Notes: a model not told the origin generated them from the letters alone. Shown: positions 16,779 to 26,957, counted from the stretch's first letter. The stretch: 64,000 nucleotides of DNA from Streptomyces sp. NRRL B-1140 (GCF_001280065.1 NZ_LGEA01000089.1:62001-126000); one strand, 5' to 3'. Numbers and translations are program-made.

Positions 16779-16994
16779 GCGGCCGGCCGCCGGGGGCGGG
16801 GCGTCGAGGGGGCCAGCCAATAAATTCGAGTCGATTTGAACACCTCGGCCGAAGCGGGTCACGGGGAAGCGGACGCCCCTGATCCACCGCCGCGTCGCCC
16901 CGGCGTTCACCTCGGGTTCGCCTGCACGCCGCCCACGCGTGTCAGCCTCCCGTCGGCGGGGATGCGCGACAGGGGAAAAGGGGCACGACGGGGC

Positions 16995-17192
16995 ATGGAG
17001 AGCGAACCAGCGATCTTCGCGGGAGTGGTGTTCTCCCTGTTCGGAGGGGCCCTGCTGGCCTGGACCACGATGCGCGTGCGGCGGCACCTGCCCGTCGCCG
17101 AGGGGGTGAGGCCGGTCCCCTCGGCGGCCCTCGCGGGCGTCGTCGCGGTGCTCGCCCTGGTGCTCGGAGCGTGGTGCTTCAGCCGCCTGTGA
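16995..17192 (+). CDS. Small two-helix membrane protein
   Basis: This 65-residue protein starts at ATG 16995 (MESEPAIFAGVVFSLFGGAL). It has two TM helices (about 7-24 and 44-62) joined by a short basic loop with RVRRHLPVAEG, and ends CFSRL. A longer frame from 16836 adds a Pro-rich segment that does not look like protein. It lies between the methyltransferase and topA, both read in the same direction. Function unknown. Confidence 0.65.
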   Translation: MESEPAIFAGVVFSLFGGALLAWTTMRVRRHLPVAEGVRPVPSAALAGVVAVLALVLGAWCFSRL

Positions 17193-17439
17193 GGGTCGCG
17201 CCGGCGACGCAGCCGTCCGTGACCGCGAGGTCGCGTTCCGCACAGGACGAGGCCCGGCCCCGGGACTCCGGGCGGCAGGATCGGTGGTAGTCGGGTTACC
17301 GTTCGAGTGGCCGTTGCGGGCTTTTCCCGTTTGACACGGGGGCGGGATGTACCGTCACACTCCGCAGCGTCACCACGTACCCAGCCCCGGTAGAGCGACT
17401 CCGGGGAGGCCCCAGCGTCGACCGGAGAGAAGAGCGAAG

Positions 17440-20265
17440 TTGTCCCCGACCAGCGAGACCGCAGAGGGCGGCCGCCGACTCGTCATCGTCGAGTCGCCCG
17501 CCAAGGCGAAGACGATCAAGGGCTATCTCGGCCCCGGATACATCGTCGAGGCGAGCGTCGGGCACATCCGCGACCTTCCCAACGGCGCCGCCGAGGTGCC
17601 CGAGAAGTACACCGGCGAGGTCCGCCGCCTCGGTGTGGACGTCGAACACGACTTCGCGCCGATCTATGTGGTCAACGCCGACAAGAAGGCGCAGGTCAAG
17701 AAGCTCAAGGACCTGCTGAAGGAGTCCGACGAACTCTTCCTCGCCACCGATGAGGACCGCGAGGGCGAGGCCATCGCCTGGCACCTCCAGGAGGTGCTCA
17801 AGCCCAAGGTCCCGGTCAAGCGGATGGTCTTCCACGAGATCACCAAGGCCGCGATCCAGGCCGCCGTGGCCAACCCGCGCCAGCTCAACCAGAAGCTTGT
17901 CGACGCCCAGGAGACCCGCCGCATCCTCGACCGCCTCTACGGCTACGAGGTCTCGCCGGTCCTGTGGAAGAAGGTCATGCCGCGGCTGTCCGCGGGCCGT
18001 GTCCAGTCCGTCGCCACCCGACTCGTGGTGGAGCGGGAACGCGAGCGCATCGCCTTTCGTTCGGCTGAGTACTGGGACCTGACGGGCACCTTCGCGACCG
18101 GCCGCGCGGGAGACCCGTCGGACCCGTCGTCGCTGGTCGCGCGCCTGCAGACCGTCGACGGCAGGCGGGTCGCGCAGGGCCGCGACTTCGACTCCCTGGG
18201 ACAACTGAAGAGCGCGAACACCCTCCACCTCGACGAGGCGAACGCCCGCGCCCTGGCCGCCGCCCTGGAGCAGACGCGGTTCGCCGTGCGCTCCGTCGAG
18301 TCCAAGCCGTACCGCCGCTCGCCGTACGCCCCGTTCCGTACGACGACGCTGCAGCAGGAGGCCAGCCGCAAGCTCGGCTTCGGCGCGAAGGCCACGATGC
18401 AGATCGCGCAGAAGCTGTACGAGAACGGCTACATCACCTACATGCGTACGGACTCCACGACGCTGAGCGACACGGCGGTCTCCGCCGCCCGCGCCCAGGT
18501 CACGCAGCTGTACGGCGCCGACTACCTGCCGCCGCAGCCGAGGACGTACGCCGGGAAGGTCAAGAACGCGCAGGAGGCCCACGAGGCGATCCGCCCCTCG
18601 GGCGACCGTTTCCGCACTCCCGCCGAGACCGGACTGACCGGTGACCAGTTCAAGCTGTACGAGCTGATCTGGAAGCGGACCGTCGCCTCCCAGATGAAGG
18701 ACGCGACCGGCAACAGCGTCACGGTGAAGATCGGCGGCACGGCGGCCGACGGCCGGGACGTCGAGTTCAGCGCGTCCGGCAAGACGATCACCTTCCACGG
18801 CTTCCTGAAGGCGTACGTCGAGGGCGCCGACGACCCGAACGCCGAGCTGGACGACCGTGAGCGCCGGCTGCCGCAGGTCTCCGAGGGCGACGCCCTGAGC
18901 GCCGAGGAGATCACGGTCGACGGGCACGCCACCAAGCCCCCGGCCCGCTACACCGAGGCCTCCCTGGTCAAGGAGCTGGAAGAGCGCGAGATCGGCCGCC
19001 CGTCGACGTACGCGTCGATCATCGGCACCATCCTGGACCGCGGCTACGTGTTCAAGAAGGGCACGGCCCTGGTGCCGTCCTTCCTGTCCTTCGCCGTGGT
19101 CAACCTTCTGGAGAAGCACTTCGGGCGGCTCGTCGACTACGACTTCACCGCCAAGATGGAGGACGACCTCGACCGCATCGCCCGCGGTGAGGCGCAGTCC
19201 GTGCCGTGGCTGAAGCGGTTCTACTTCGGCGAAGGCACGGTCAGCGGCGCCGCGGCCGACGCGGGCAACGGCGACGGGGACCACCTCGGCGGTCTCAAGG
19301 AGCTGGTGACGGACCTGGGCGCGATCGACGCGCGCGAGGTGTCGTCGTTCCCGGTGGGCAATGACATCGTGCTGCGGGTCGGCCGCTACGGGCCGTACAT
19401 CGAGCGCGGCGAGAAGGACACCGAGCAGCACCAGCGCGCCGACATCCCCGCCGACCTGGCGCCCGACGAGCTGACCGTCGACCTCGCGGAGGAGCTGCTC
19501 GCCAAGCCCAGCGGCGACTTCGAGCTGGGTGCGGACCCGGCCACCGGCCACACGATCGTCGCCAAGGACGGCCGCTACGGCCCGTACGTGACGGAAGTCC
19601 TCCCCGAGGGCACCCCGAAGACGGGCAAGAACGCCGTCAAGCCGCGCACGGCGTCCCTGTTCAAGACGATGTCCCTGGACACGGTGACCCTCGACGAGGC
19701 CCTCAAGCTGATGTCGCTGCCCCGTGTCGTCGGTACCGACGCCGAGGGCCAGGAGATCACCGCGCAGAACGGCCGCTACGGCCCGTACCTGAAGAAGGGG
19801 ACGGACTCGCGTTCGCTGCAGGCCGAGGAGCAGCTGTTCACGATCACGCTGGAGGAGGCGCTGGCGATCTACGCCCAGCCCAAGCAGCGTGGCCGGGCGG
19901 CCGCCAAGCCGCCGCTGAAGGAGCTCGGCACGGACCCGGTGAGCGAGAAGCCGGTCGTGGTCAAGGACGGCCGCTTCGGCCCGTACGTCACCGACGGCGA
20001 GACCAACGCGACCCTGCGCTCCGGTGACAGCGTCGAGACGATCACCCCGGAGCGCGGCTTCGAGCTGCTCGCGGAGAAGCGCGCCAAGGGTCCGGCGAAG
20101 AAGACCGCGAAGAAGGCGGCCAAGAAGGCGCCGGCGAAGAAGACGACGGCCAAGAAGACCGCGGCGAAGAAGACCACGACCGCGAAGAAGACGACGGCGA
20201 AGAAGACCACCACCGCGAAGACGGCCGCCAAGACGGCGACCGCCACGAAGTCCGCGGAGGACTGA
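17440..20265 (+). CDS. topA: DNA topoisomerase I
   Basis: This type IA topoisomerase of 941 residues relaxes negative supercoils. The Toprim domain starts RRLVIVESPAKAKTIKGYLG and carries ATDEDREGEAIAWHL. The active-site Tyr is in YITYMRTDST. The C-terminal part has several GRYGPY repeats. It ends in a long Lys/Ala tail (about 905-935) of the KKTAKKAAKKAP type, which in actinobacteria binds DNA and gives processivity. The start is TTG 17440, with GGAGAG upstream. The 247-bp upstream region has TTGACA at about 17333; known streptomycete topA promoters respond to supercoiling, but I cannot show that here. Confidence 0.97.
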   Translation: MSPTSETAEGGRRLVIVESPAKAKTIKGYLGPGYIVEASVGHIRDLPNGAAEVPEKYTGEVRRLGVDVEHDFAPIYVVNADKKAQVKKLKDLLKESDELFLATDEDREGEAIAWHLQEVLKPKVPVKRMVFHEITKAAIQAAVANPRQLNQKLVDAQETRRILDRLYGYEVSPVLWKKVMPRLSAGRVQSVATRLVVERERERIAFRSAEYWDLTGTFATGRAGDPSDPSSLVARLQTVDGRRVAQGRDFDSLGQLKSANTLHLDEANARALAAALEQTRFAVRSVESKPYRRSPYAPFRTTTLQQEASRKLGFGAKATMQIAQKLYENGYITYMRTDSTTLSDTAVSAARAQVTQLYGADYLPPQPRTYAGKVKNAQEAHEAIRPSGDRFRTPAETGLTGDQFKLYELIWKRTVASQMKDATGNSVTVKIGGTAADGRDVEFSASGKTITFHGFLKAYVEGADDPNAELDDRERRLPQVSEGDALSAEEITVDGHATKPPARYTEASLVKELEEREIGRPSTYASIIGTILDRGYVFKKGTALVPSFLSFAVVNLLEKHFGRLVDYDFTAKMEDDLDRIARGEAQSVPWLKRFYFGEGTVSGAAADAGNGDGDHLGGLKELVTDLGAIDAREVSSFPVGNDIVLRVGRYGPYIERGEKDTEQHQRADIPADLAPDELTVDLAEELLAKPSGDFELGADPATGHTIVAKDGRYGPYVTEVLPEGTPKTGKNAVKPRTASLFKTMSLDTVTLDEALKLMSLPRVVGTDAEGQEITAQNGRYGPYLKKGTDSRSLQAEEQLFTITLEEALAIYAQPKQRGRAAAKPPLKELGTDPVSEKPVVVKDGRFGPYVTDGETNATLRSGDSVETITPERGFELLAEKRAKGPAKKTAKKAAKKAPAKKTTAKKTAAKKTTTAKKTTAKKTTTAKTAAKTATATKSAED

Positions 20266-20285
20266 GCGACGCACCGAGCGGCCGT

Positions 20286-20311
20286 CGTGCCTCCAAGTCC
20301 GTGGAGGCACG
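20286..20311 (+). terminator. topA terminator
   Basis: CGTGCCTCCA at 20286-20295 pairs with TGGAGGCACG at 20302-20311. A second weaker hairpin, GTCCGGAAACCGGAC, follows a few bases later. Confidence 0.75.
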
Positions 20312-20465
20312 AGGTCGTTCGGCGCTGTCCGGAAACCGGACCACCGTGTCCGGTTATTCGCGCAGGGTTCGGAAAGCGAACGCCCCGGCAACACTTCGAT
20401 GTCGGGGCGTGCGCATGCCAGCCCGCGCCCTCCGGGGTGTCGGTGGCTCCCGATAGGCTGAACGC

Positions 20466-23400
20466 ATGACGCGAGCCGACCACCCAACGGCCCCTCAGCC
20501 CGCCCCCGACGACGCCCTGGTCGCGGACTCCCGCGAGCGTGCCGTCCGCGCCCTGCTGCGACGACCGCAGCTGAAGCGGTTGTGGAGCGCACAGCTCGTG
20601 GGCGGCGTGGGGGACACCCTCGCCCTTCTCGTACTGGTCCTCCTGGCGCTCCAGGCGGCCGTCGCCGAAGGCTCGTTCGGGGGCGGCTACCGAGGCGTGG
20701 CGTTCGCAGTGGCGACCGTTTTCGGGGTGCGCATCCTCGCGACACTCCTCTTCGGTGCCGTTCTGCTCGGCCCGCTCACCGCCCTCACCTCGCAGGACGG
20801 CCCGCTCGACCGCCGCTGGACCATGGTGGGCGCCGACGGGGTGCGCGCGGCGCTCCTCATCGTCGCGCCCCTGTGGATCGACTGGACGCCCGACAACGCA
20901 CTGGCCCTCCTCCTCGTGACGGCGTTCGTGACGGGCGTCGCCGAGCGGTTCTGGACGGTGTGCCGCGAGAGCGCGGCTCCCGCGCTGCTCCCCGCCCCGC
21001 CGCCGGAGGGGGCGACGGTCCGGCCGCTGCCCGACCACATGGACGCCCTGCGCCGCCTGTCGCTGCGCACCGGCTTCGCGGCCATCCCCCTCGCCGCCGT
21101 CGTGCTGGTCGTCGCGGCCCTGTTCAACAACCTGCTGGGCGCCGGCATCGACTGGTTCGGCCAGCATCAGGCGGCCCTCGCCTCCTACGTGGCCGCCGGG
21201 CTGTTCGCCGCGTCCCTGTCGCTGCTGACCTTCCTGGAACTGCCCGGCACGCGCACCCCCCGCGCGCGCTCGCCGCTCGAGGGACTGCGCCGCCCGAAGA
21301 CCACCACCGGCGCCGACAAGGGCCGCACCGGCGCGATGCCGCTGCTCGTCCTGTCCTGCGCGGCCGTCGCCGCGGCGGTGTCCGCCGCCGTCGCCGTGGC
21401 CGTGCTGCACGCCAAGGACCTGGGCGGCGGTCCGGTCCTCTACGGCCTGTTCGTGGCCGCACTGACCGGCGGCGTGGTCGTCGGCATCCGTACCGCGCCC
21501 GCCCTGGTGCCCGCCCTGTCGCGCCGCCGGCTGCTCGCGCTGACGATCGCCTTCACCGGTGTCGCCCTGCTGGCAGCCGGGCTGGTCCCGGACGTCACCA
21601 CCGTGCTGCTGATCCTCGCGCTGGCCGGCGTCGGCGCGGGCCTGTCCGCCAACATCGGGCACACCCTGCTCGACCAGGAGACCGAGGAGAGCCGGCGCGC
21701 CCGCACGACGGAGCACCTGCACGCGGTCGTCCGGGTCTGCGTCGCGCTCGGCGCCGTGATCGCCCCGCTGGTGGCGGCGGCGATCGGACCGCACCGGCTG
21801 GAGAGCGGCAAGTTCGTCTTCGCGCACGGCGGCGCGGCCTTCACGCTGATGCTGACCGGCGCCCTGCTGCTGCCCGTCGCCGCGCTGGTGCTGGCCAAGG
21901 TCGACGACCGTTCCGGTGTGCCGCTGCGCAAGGACCTGAAGGACGCCCTGCTCGGCGGCGACGACCCCGACCAGGGGGCCGCGGCCTCCGGCTTCTTCAT
22001 CGCCCTGGAGGGCGGCGACGGGGCCGGCAAGTCCACCCAGGCCGAGGCGCTCGCGGAGTGGATCCGCGCCAAGGGCCACGAGGTGGTGCTGACGCGCGAG
22101 CCGGGGGCCACGCCCGTGGGCAAGCGGCTGCGGTCGATCCTGCTGGACGTGTCGAGCGCGGGTCTGTCGCACCGCGCGGAGGCGCTGCTGTACGCGGCCG
22201 ACCGGGCCGAGCACATCGACACCGTCGTACGGCCCGCCCTGGAGCGCGGCGCGGTCGTCATCTCCGACCGCTACATCGACTCGTCCGTCGCCTACCAGGG
22301 CGCCGGCCGCGACCTGTCGCCGACCGAGATCGCCCGGATCAACCGCTGGGCGACGAACGGGCTGGTTCCGCATCTGACCGTGCTGCTGGACGTCGCCCCG
22401 GAGACGGCGCGCGAGCGGTTCACCGAGGCGCCGGACCGGCTGGAGTCGGAGCCCGCGGAGTTCCACGCGCGCGTGCGGGCCGGTTTCCTCACCCTGGCCG
22501 CCGCCGACGCCGGGCGGTACCTGGTGGTGGACGCCGGCCAGGAGCCCGAGGCCGTCACGACCGTCATCCGGCACCGCCTCGACCAGGTGCTGCCGCTCTC
22601 CGAGGCCGAGATCATGGCCCAGGAGGAGGCGCGGAAGAAGGCCGAGGAGGAGGCCCGCCGCAAGGCCGAGGAAGAGGCCGCCCGCAAGGCCGAGGAGGAG
22701 CGCCTGGAGCGCGAGCGCCAGGAGCAGCTCGCCAAGCTGCGTGCCGAGGAGGAGGAGCGCAAGCGCCGCGAGCTGGAGGAGGCGCAGCGCCGCGAGGCCG
22801 AACGGCAGGCGGAGGAGGCCCGGCGCCGGGCCGAGGAAGCCCGCAGGAAGGCCGAGGAGGAGCGGGCCCGCCTCCTCGCGGAGGAGAAGGCCCGTGCGGA
22901 GGAGGAGGCCCGCCGCAAGGCCGAGGAGGAGCGGCGCCGCAAGCAGGCCGAGGAGGAGGCACGGCTGCGTGCCGAGGCCGAGGCGCTCCGCCTGGAGAAG
23001 CAGCGCAAGGCCGAGGCGGCGCTGCTGCGGGCCGAGGAGGCCCGGCGGCTCGCGGAGGCGGCCGCCGCGGCGGCCGAGGCCGGCCCGAGGAGCTCCACAG
23101 CGAAGAAGGATGCCGCGGGTCCGGCGGCCTCCCAGGACGCGGCGACCGTCCCCACGCCGGTGGTGACACCGGGCGGTGCGGCCGACGACACGACCGTGCT
23201 GCGCCCGGTGCGCGACGACGAGCAGCGAACGGGCCGGGGGCGGACCTCCGGTGAGTCCGACGCCGAGGTGACGGCCGAGTTGCCGAAGCCGCCGGTCTCG
23301 CCGGTGGCCGGGTCGGAGACGGACGTCCTGCCCCCGTTCTCGCCCCGCCCCGGGGACGAGACCGAGGTGCTGCCGCAGGTGCGTGAATCCGACGCCTACG

Positions 23401-23738
23401 GCGCGGCCGACGAGACGGCGGTGCTGCCCCCGGTCCGGTCCGAGGACGCCGAGGAGACGGCCGTGCTTCCGCCGGTGCGCGGAGACGAACCGGCGGACCG
23501 GGTTCCGCCCGGCTACTTCCGGAAGGAGGCCCCGGCCGCCCGGCCCGACGGCACCGAGGACCGTACGCGGGAGATGCCCCAGGTCGACGCCGAGGGGACG
23601 CCGCGCCGCCGGTCGGACTGGGCCGAGGAGACGCCGCTGGACGACCTGCCCTCGCTCGCGGACGAGCTGCTCGGACCGCACGACGACGAGCCGGACGAGG
23701 GCCGCGGACGCCGTGGGAGGGGCGGCCGGGGGCGCTGA
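20466..23738 (+). CDS. tmk: MFS-like membrane domain fused to thymidylate kinase with long charged tail
   Basis: This 1,090-residue fusion makes dTDP from dTMP. Residues about 30-480 are a multi-TM MFS-like domain. Residues about 510-710 are thymidylate kinase: P-loop ALEGGDGAGKSTQ, the DR motif SDRYIDSSVAYQGAGRDL, and the LID region. Residues about 715-880 form a long Glu/Lys/Arg/Ala coiled coil. The remaining tail is disordered, with repeated [DE]ETxVLPPVR units and a basic RGRRGRGGRGR end. This domain order is found in streptomycetes next to topA. ATG 20466 has TAGGCT seven bases before it, compatible with a leaderless transcript. The tail's repeated Thr sites resemble kinase/FHA targets, which is inference. 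Confidence 0.9.
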   Translation: MTRADHPTAPQPAPDDALVADSRERAVRALLRRPQLKRLWSAQLVGGVGDTLALLVLVLLALQAAVAEGSFGGGYRGVAFAVATVFGVRILATLLFGAVLLGPLTALTSQDGPLDRRWTMVGADGVRAALLIVAPLWIDWTPDNALALLLVTAFVTGVAERFWTVCRESAAPALLPAPPPEGATVRPLPDHMDALRRLSLRTGFAAIPLAAVVLVVAALFNNLLGAGIDWFGQHQAALASYVAAGLFAASLSLLTFLELPGTRTPRARSPLEGLRRPKTTTGADKGRTGAMPLLVLSCAAVAAAVSAAVAVAVLHAKDLGGGPVLYGLFVAALTGGVVVGIRTAPALVPALSRRRLLALTIAFTGVALLAAGLVPDVTTVLLILALAGVGAGLSANIGHTLLDQETEESRRARTTEHLHAVVRVCVALGAVIAPLVAAAIGPHRLESGKFVFAHGGAAFTLMLTGALLLPVAALVLAKVDDRSGVPLRKDLKDALLGGDDPDQGAAASGFFIALEGGDGAGKSTQAEALAEWIRAKGHEVVLTREPGATPVGKRLRSILLDVSSAGLSHRAEALLYAADRAEHIDTVVRPALERGAVVISDRYIDSSVAYQGAGRDLSPTEIARINRWATNGLVPHLTVLLDVAPETARERFTEAPDRLESEPAEFHARVRAGFLTLAAADAGRYLVVDAGQEPEAVTTVIRHRLDQVLPLSEAEIMAQEEARKKAEEEARRKAEEEAARKAEEERLERERQEQLAKLRAEEEERKRRELEEAQRREAERQAEEARRRAEEARRKAEEERARLLAEEKARAEEEARRKAEEERRRKQAEEEARLRAEAEALRLEKQRKAEAALLRAEEARRLAEAAAAAAEAGPRSSTAKKDAAGPAASQDAATVPTPVVTPGGAADDTTVLRPVRDDEQRTGRGRTSGESDAEVTAELPKPPVSPVAGSETDVLPPFSPRPGDETEVLPQVRESDAYGAADETAVLPPVRSEDAEETAVLPPVRGDEPADRVPPGYFRKEAPAARPDGTEDRTREMPQVDAEGTPRRRSDWAEETPLDDLPSLADELLGPHDDEPDEGRGRRGRGGRGR

Positions 23739-23998
23739 GGCCTCCGGCGGTCCGGCGCCGAGACCTCCGGCGGGCTGACGGGAGGAGGCCGGCTTCCGGG
23801 CCCCCCGGGGGCACTGAGGGCCTCCCGGCGGGCGGCCGCGCGAGCCCGCCGGCCGGACCCGCGCGAGCCCGCGGGCCGGACCGCGACGTGGCCGGCCGGA
23901 CCGGATGCCGCGCACCGGATGGGGCGTCGGGGGTTGTCAGTGGGAGCCGCCACAATGGAGCCCGCAACGCGGAACGTGACGAAAGGGCGGCGTGACCC

Positions 23999-25204
23999 AT
24001 GACCGTGTGGGACGACCTCGTCGGGCAGGAGAGGGTGAGCGAGCAGCTGGCCGCTGCCGCCCGGGACGCCGACGCGCTGGTCACCGCGGCCGCCACGGAC
24101 GCTCCGCCGCCCGAGGCGTCGAAGATGACGCACGCCTGGCTGTTCACGGGCCCGCCCGGGGCCGGGCGGAACCAGGCGGCGCGCGCGTTCGCGGCGGCGC
24201 TGCAGTGCGTCAGCCCCGACCGGGCCCTCGGCGGCTCCCCGGGCTGCGGCTTCTGCGACGGATGCCACACGGCACTCGTCGGCACGCACGCCGACGTCAC
24301 CACCGTCGCCGCCGTCGGCACGCAGATCCTCGCCGACGACATGCGCGACACCGTCCGCAAGTCGTTCACGTCCCCGGCGAACGGCCGCTGGCAGATCATC
24401 CTCGTCGAGGACGCCGAGCGGCTGAACGAGAAGTCGGCCAACGCCGTCCTCAAGGCCGTGGAGGAGCCCGCCCCGCGTACGGTCTGGCTGCTGTGCGCCC
24501 CCTCCATCGAGGACGTCCTGCCGACCATCCGCTCCCGCTGCCGCCACCTGAACCTGAGCACGCCGAGGGTCGACGCCATCGCCGACATGCTCGTCCGCCG
24601 CGAGGGCATCGAGCCGGACGTCGCCGCCGCGGCGGCCCGCGCGACCCAGGGCCACGTCGACCGGGCGCGCCGACTTGCCACCGACCCGGCCGCGCGCGAA
24701 CGCCGTGCCGCCGTGCTCAGACTGCCGCTGCGCGTCGAGGAGATCGGCGGTGCGCTGAGGGCCGCCCAGGAACTCGTCGACGCGGCCGCCGAGGACGCCA
24801 AGCAGCTCGCGGAGGAGACGGACGCCAAGGAGACCGAGGAACTGAAGGCCGCTCTCGGCGCCGCCCAGGGCGGTCGCATGCCGCGCGGCACCGCAGGCGT
24901 GATGAAGGACCTGGAGGACAAGCAGAAGCGCCGCAGAACGCGCACGCAGCGTGACAGCCTGGACCTCGCCCTGACCGACCTCACGGCCTTCTACCGCGAC
25001 GTCCTCGCCCTCCAGCTCGGCTCGCGCGTGGCCATCGCCAACGCGGACGCCGAGGACGCCCTGGAGCGCCTCGCCCGCGGCAGCTCACCCGAGGCCACAC
25101 TCCGCCGTATCGAGGCGATCGCGGCCTGCCGTGACGCCTTGGACCGCAACGTGGCGCCGCTGCTCGCGGTGGAGGCGATGACGATGGCGCTCAGAGCGGG
25201 CTGA
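23999..25204 (+). CDS. holB: DNA polymerase III delta-prime subunit
   Basis: This 401-residue clamp-loader subunit has a P-loop that is degenerate (PPGAGRNQAARAF, no GKT), as expected for delta prime, which does not hydrolyse ATP. A four-cysteine zinc module (CVSPDR... CGFCDGC) follows. The SRC arginine finger appears in TIRSRCRHLNL. Between them is a KVRKS-like equivalent and the EDAERLNEKSANAVLKAVEEP stretch. The C-terminal collar domain has an Ala/Glu-rich linker. It stands 260 bp after tmk, the usual tmk-holB pairing. The 260-bp gap is very GC-rich with no gene. Confidence 0.93.
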   Translation: MTVWDDLVGQERVSEQLAAAARDADALVTAAATDAPPPEASKMTHAWLFTGPPGAGRNQAARAFAAALQCVSPDRALGGSPGCGFCDGCHTALVGTHADVTTVAAVGTQILADDMRDTVRKSFTSPANGRWQIILVEDAERLNEKSANAVLKAVEEPAPRTVWLLCAPSIEDVLPTIRSRCRHLNLSTPRVDAIADMLVRREGIEPDVAAAAARATQGHVDRARRLATDPAARERRAAVLRLPLRVEEIGGALRAAQELVDAAAEDAKQLAEETDAKETEELKAALGAAQGGRMPRGTAGVMKDLEDKQKRRRTRTQRDSLDLALTDLTAFYRDVLALQLGSRVAIANADAEDALERLARGSSPEATLRRIEAIAACRDALDRNVAPLLAVEAMTMALRAG

Positions 25205-25334
25205 GGACCCGGCAGGACCCCAGGGCCGCGCATGCGGGACACCGGGGCCGGGCATGCGGTTGACGCCGTAACTCGTGCGAGGCACGACGCGCACGCAGGG
25301 CACTCATGCCGTCGCCCAGAGTTACGATCGCTGG

Positions 25335-26957
25335 ATGGACACACGGCGTACCCCCCGTTCCGCCTCCGGCTCCGGGGGTCTCCACCGCAGGACACGCAAC
25401 CGGGCCGAGACCGCCGTAGGTCTCCTCGCCGCGGCCGCGCTGCTCGTCTCCGCCTGCTCCTCGGGGAGCGCGACGACCTCCGCCGCCTCCGCGGCGCAGG
25501 AAGCGGCCCTCGGCGCGCTGCCGAAGACCACCCCCGCGGCGCTCACCTCGTACTACGGGCAGAAGCCGGCCTGGCGCGACTGCGGTGCCCCCGGCTTCCA
25601 GTGCGCGACCCTGAAGGCACCGCTCGACTACGCCGAGCCGTCCGCCGGCGACGTCCGGCTCGCCCTGACCCGCAAGAAGGCGACCGGTCCGGGCAAGCGG
25701 CTGGGCTCGCTGCTGGTGAACCCCGGCGGGCCGGGCGGCTCGGCGATCGGCTACGTGCAGGCGTACGCGGGCATCGGCTACCCGGCCGAGGTGCGGGCCC
25801 GCTACGACATGGTGGCGGTCGACCCGCGCGGCGTCGCCCGCAGCGAGCCCGTGGAGTGCCTGGACGGACCGGGGATGGACAGGTACACGCGCACGGACAC
25901 CACGCCCGACGACGCGAAGGAGACGGACGGGCTGGTAGCGGCGTACCGGACGTTCGCCGAGGGCTGTGGCGCGGACGCGCCCCGGCTGCTGCGCCATGTG
26001 TCCACCGTGGAGGCGGCCCGGGACATGGACATCGTGCGGGCGGCGCTCGGGGACAAGAAGCTGAACTTCGTCGGGGCCTCGTACGGCACGTTCCTCGGGG
26101 CGACGTATGCAGGGCTGTTCCCCAAGCGGGCGGGCCGGCTGGTGCTGGACGGTGCGATGGACCCGTCGCTGCCGGCCCGGCGGCTGAACCTCGAACAGAC
26201 GGCGGGCTTCGAGACGGCGTTCCGGTCGTTCGCGAAGGACTGCGTGCGGCAGGCCGACTGCCCGCTGGGCGGCAAGGGCACCTCGCCCGAGCGGGTGGGC
26301 ACGAACCTCAAGGCGTTCTTCGAGAAGCTGGACACCCGCCCCCTGGCCACCGGTGGCGCCGACGGCCGCCGTCTCACCGAGTCGCTCGCCACGACCGGTG
26401 TGATCGCGGCCATGTACGACGAGGGCTCCTGGGAGCAGCTGCGCGAGGCGCTGACGTCCGCGATGAAGGAGAAGGACGGCTCCGGACTCCTCATGCTGTC
26501 CGACGGCTACTACGAGCGGGACGCCGACGGCGCCTACAGCAACCTGATGTTCGCCAACGCGGCGGTGAACTGCCTGGACCTTCCGGCCGCCTTCGACACC
26601 CCGGAGCAGGTGCGCACGGCCCTGTCCGAGTTCGAGAAGGCGTCGCCGGTCTTCGGCGAAGGCCTCGCCTGGGCCTCCCTGAACTGCGCCTACTGGCCGG
26701 TGCACGCCACGGGTGAGCCCCACCGCATCGAAGCGAAGGGCGCGGCGCCCATCGTCGTGGTCGGCACCACCCGTGACCCGGCGACCCCCTACCGCTGGGC
26801 ACAGGCCCTGGCCGGCCAGCTCTCCTCCGCGCGCCTGCTCACCTACGAGGGCGACGGCCACACCGCCTACGGCCGCGGTAGCTCCTGCATCGACAAGACG
26901 ATCAACGCCTACCTCCTGCGCGGCACCCCGCCCACGGCCGGAAAGCGCTGCTCATAG
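25335..26957 (+). CDS. Lipoprotein alpha/beta hydrolase (tripeptidyl aminopeptidase family)
   Basis: This 540-residue secreted protease/peptidase is of the SlpD/SlpE type. The signal peptide has an Arg-rich start and a lipobox LVSAC, with the lipidated Cys at about residue 40. The oxyanion region NPGGPGGSA and the nucleophile elbow GASYGT are clear. The catalytic Asp is likely in TTRDPATPY and the His in GDGHTAYG. A C-terminal TAP-like domain with cysteines (NCAYWP, SSCID, KRCS) closes the protein. ATG 25335 follows TACGAT by six bases, suggesting a leaderless mRNA. It is the last protein gene before tRNA-Thr. Confidence 0.9.
   Translation: MDTRRTPRSASGSGGLHRRTRNRAETAVGLLAAAALLVSACSSGSATTSAASAAQEAALGALPKTTPAALTSYYGQKPAWRDCGAPGFQCATLKAPLDYAEPSAGDVRLALTRKKATGPGKRLGSLLVNPGGPGGSAIGYVQAYAGIGYPAEVRARYDMVAVDPRGVARSEPVECLDGPGMDRYTRTDTTPDDAKETDGLVAAYRTFAEGCGADAPRLLRHVSTVEAARDMDIVRAALGDKKLNFVGASYGTFLGATYAGLFPKRAGRLVLDGAMDPSLPARRLNLEQTAGFETAFRSFAKDCVRQADCPLGGKGTSPERVGTNLKAFFEKLDTRPLATGGADGRRLTESLATTGVIAAMYDEGSWEQLREALTSAMKEKDGSGLLMLSDGYYERDADGAYSNLMFANAAVNCLDLPAAFDTPEQVRTALSEFEKASPVFGEGLAWASLNCAYWPVHATGEPHRIEAKGAAPIVVVGTTRDPATPYRWAQALAGQLSSARLLTYEGDGHTAYGRGSSCIDKTINAYLLRGTPPTAGKRCS

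Noticed and set aside
20100..20250. Short repeated units resembling a CRISPR or tandem repeat array
   Set aside because: This is the coding sequence of the Lys/Ala tail of topoisomerase I. Units are not separated by unique spacers.
17296..20745. Very long minus-strand open frame opposite topA (over 1,100 codons)
   Set aside because: It mirrors topA codon by codon in high-GC DNA, has Arg/Gly/Val/Leu-rich composition without domains, and lacks a ribosome site.
22610..23080. Repetitive GAGGAGGCCCGC-like DNA
   Set aside because: It encodes the Glu/Arg/Ala coiled coil of the Tmk fusion. There is no repeat-array structure.
19869..23915. Minus-strand open frame of about 1,350 codons opposite tmk
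   Set aside because: It is the antisense of the Glu/Lys-rich coiled coil and third-position GC of the real gene. No domain is recognisable.
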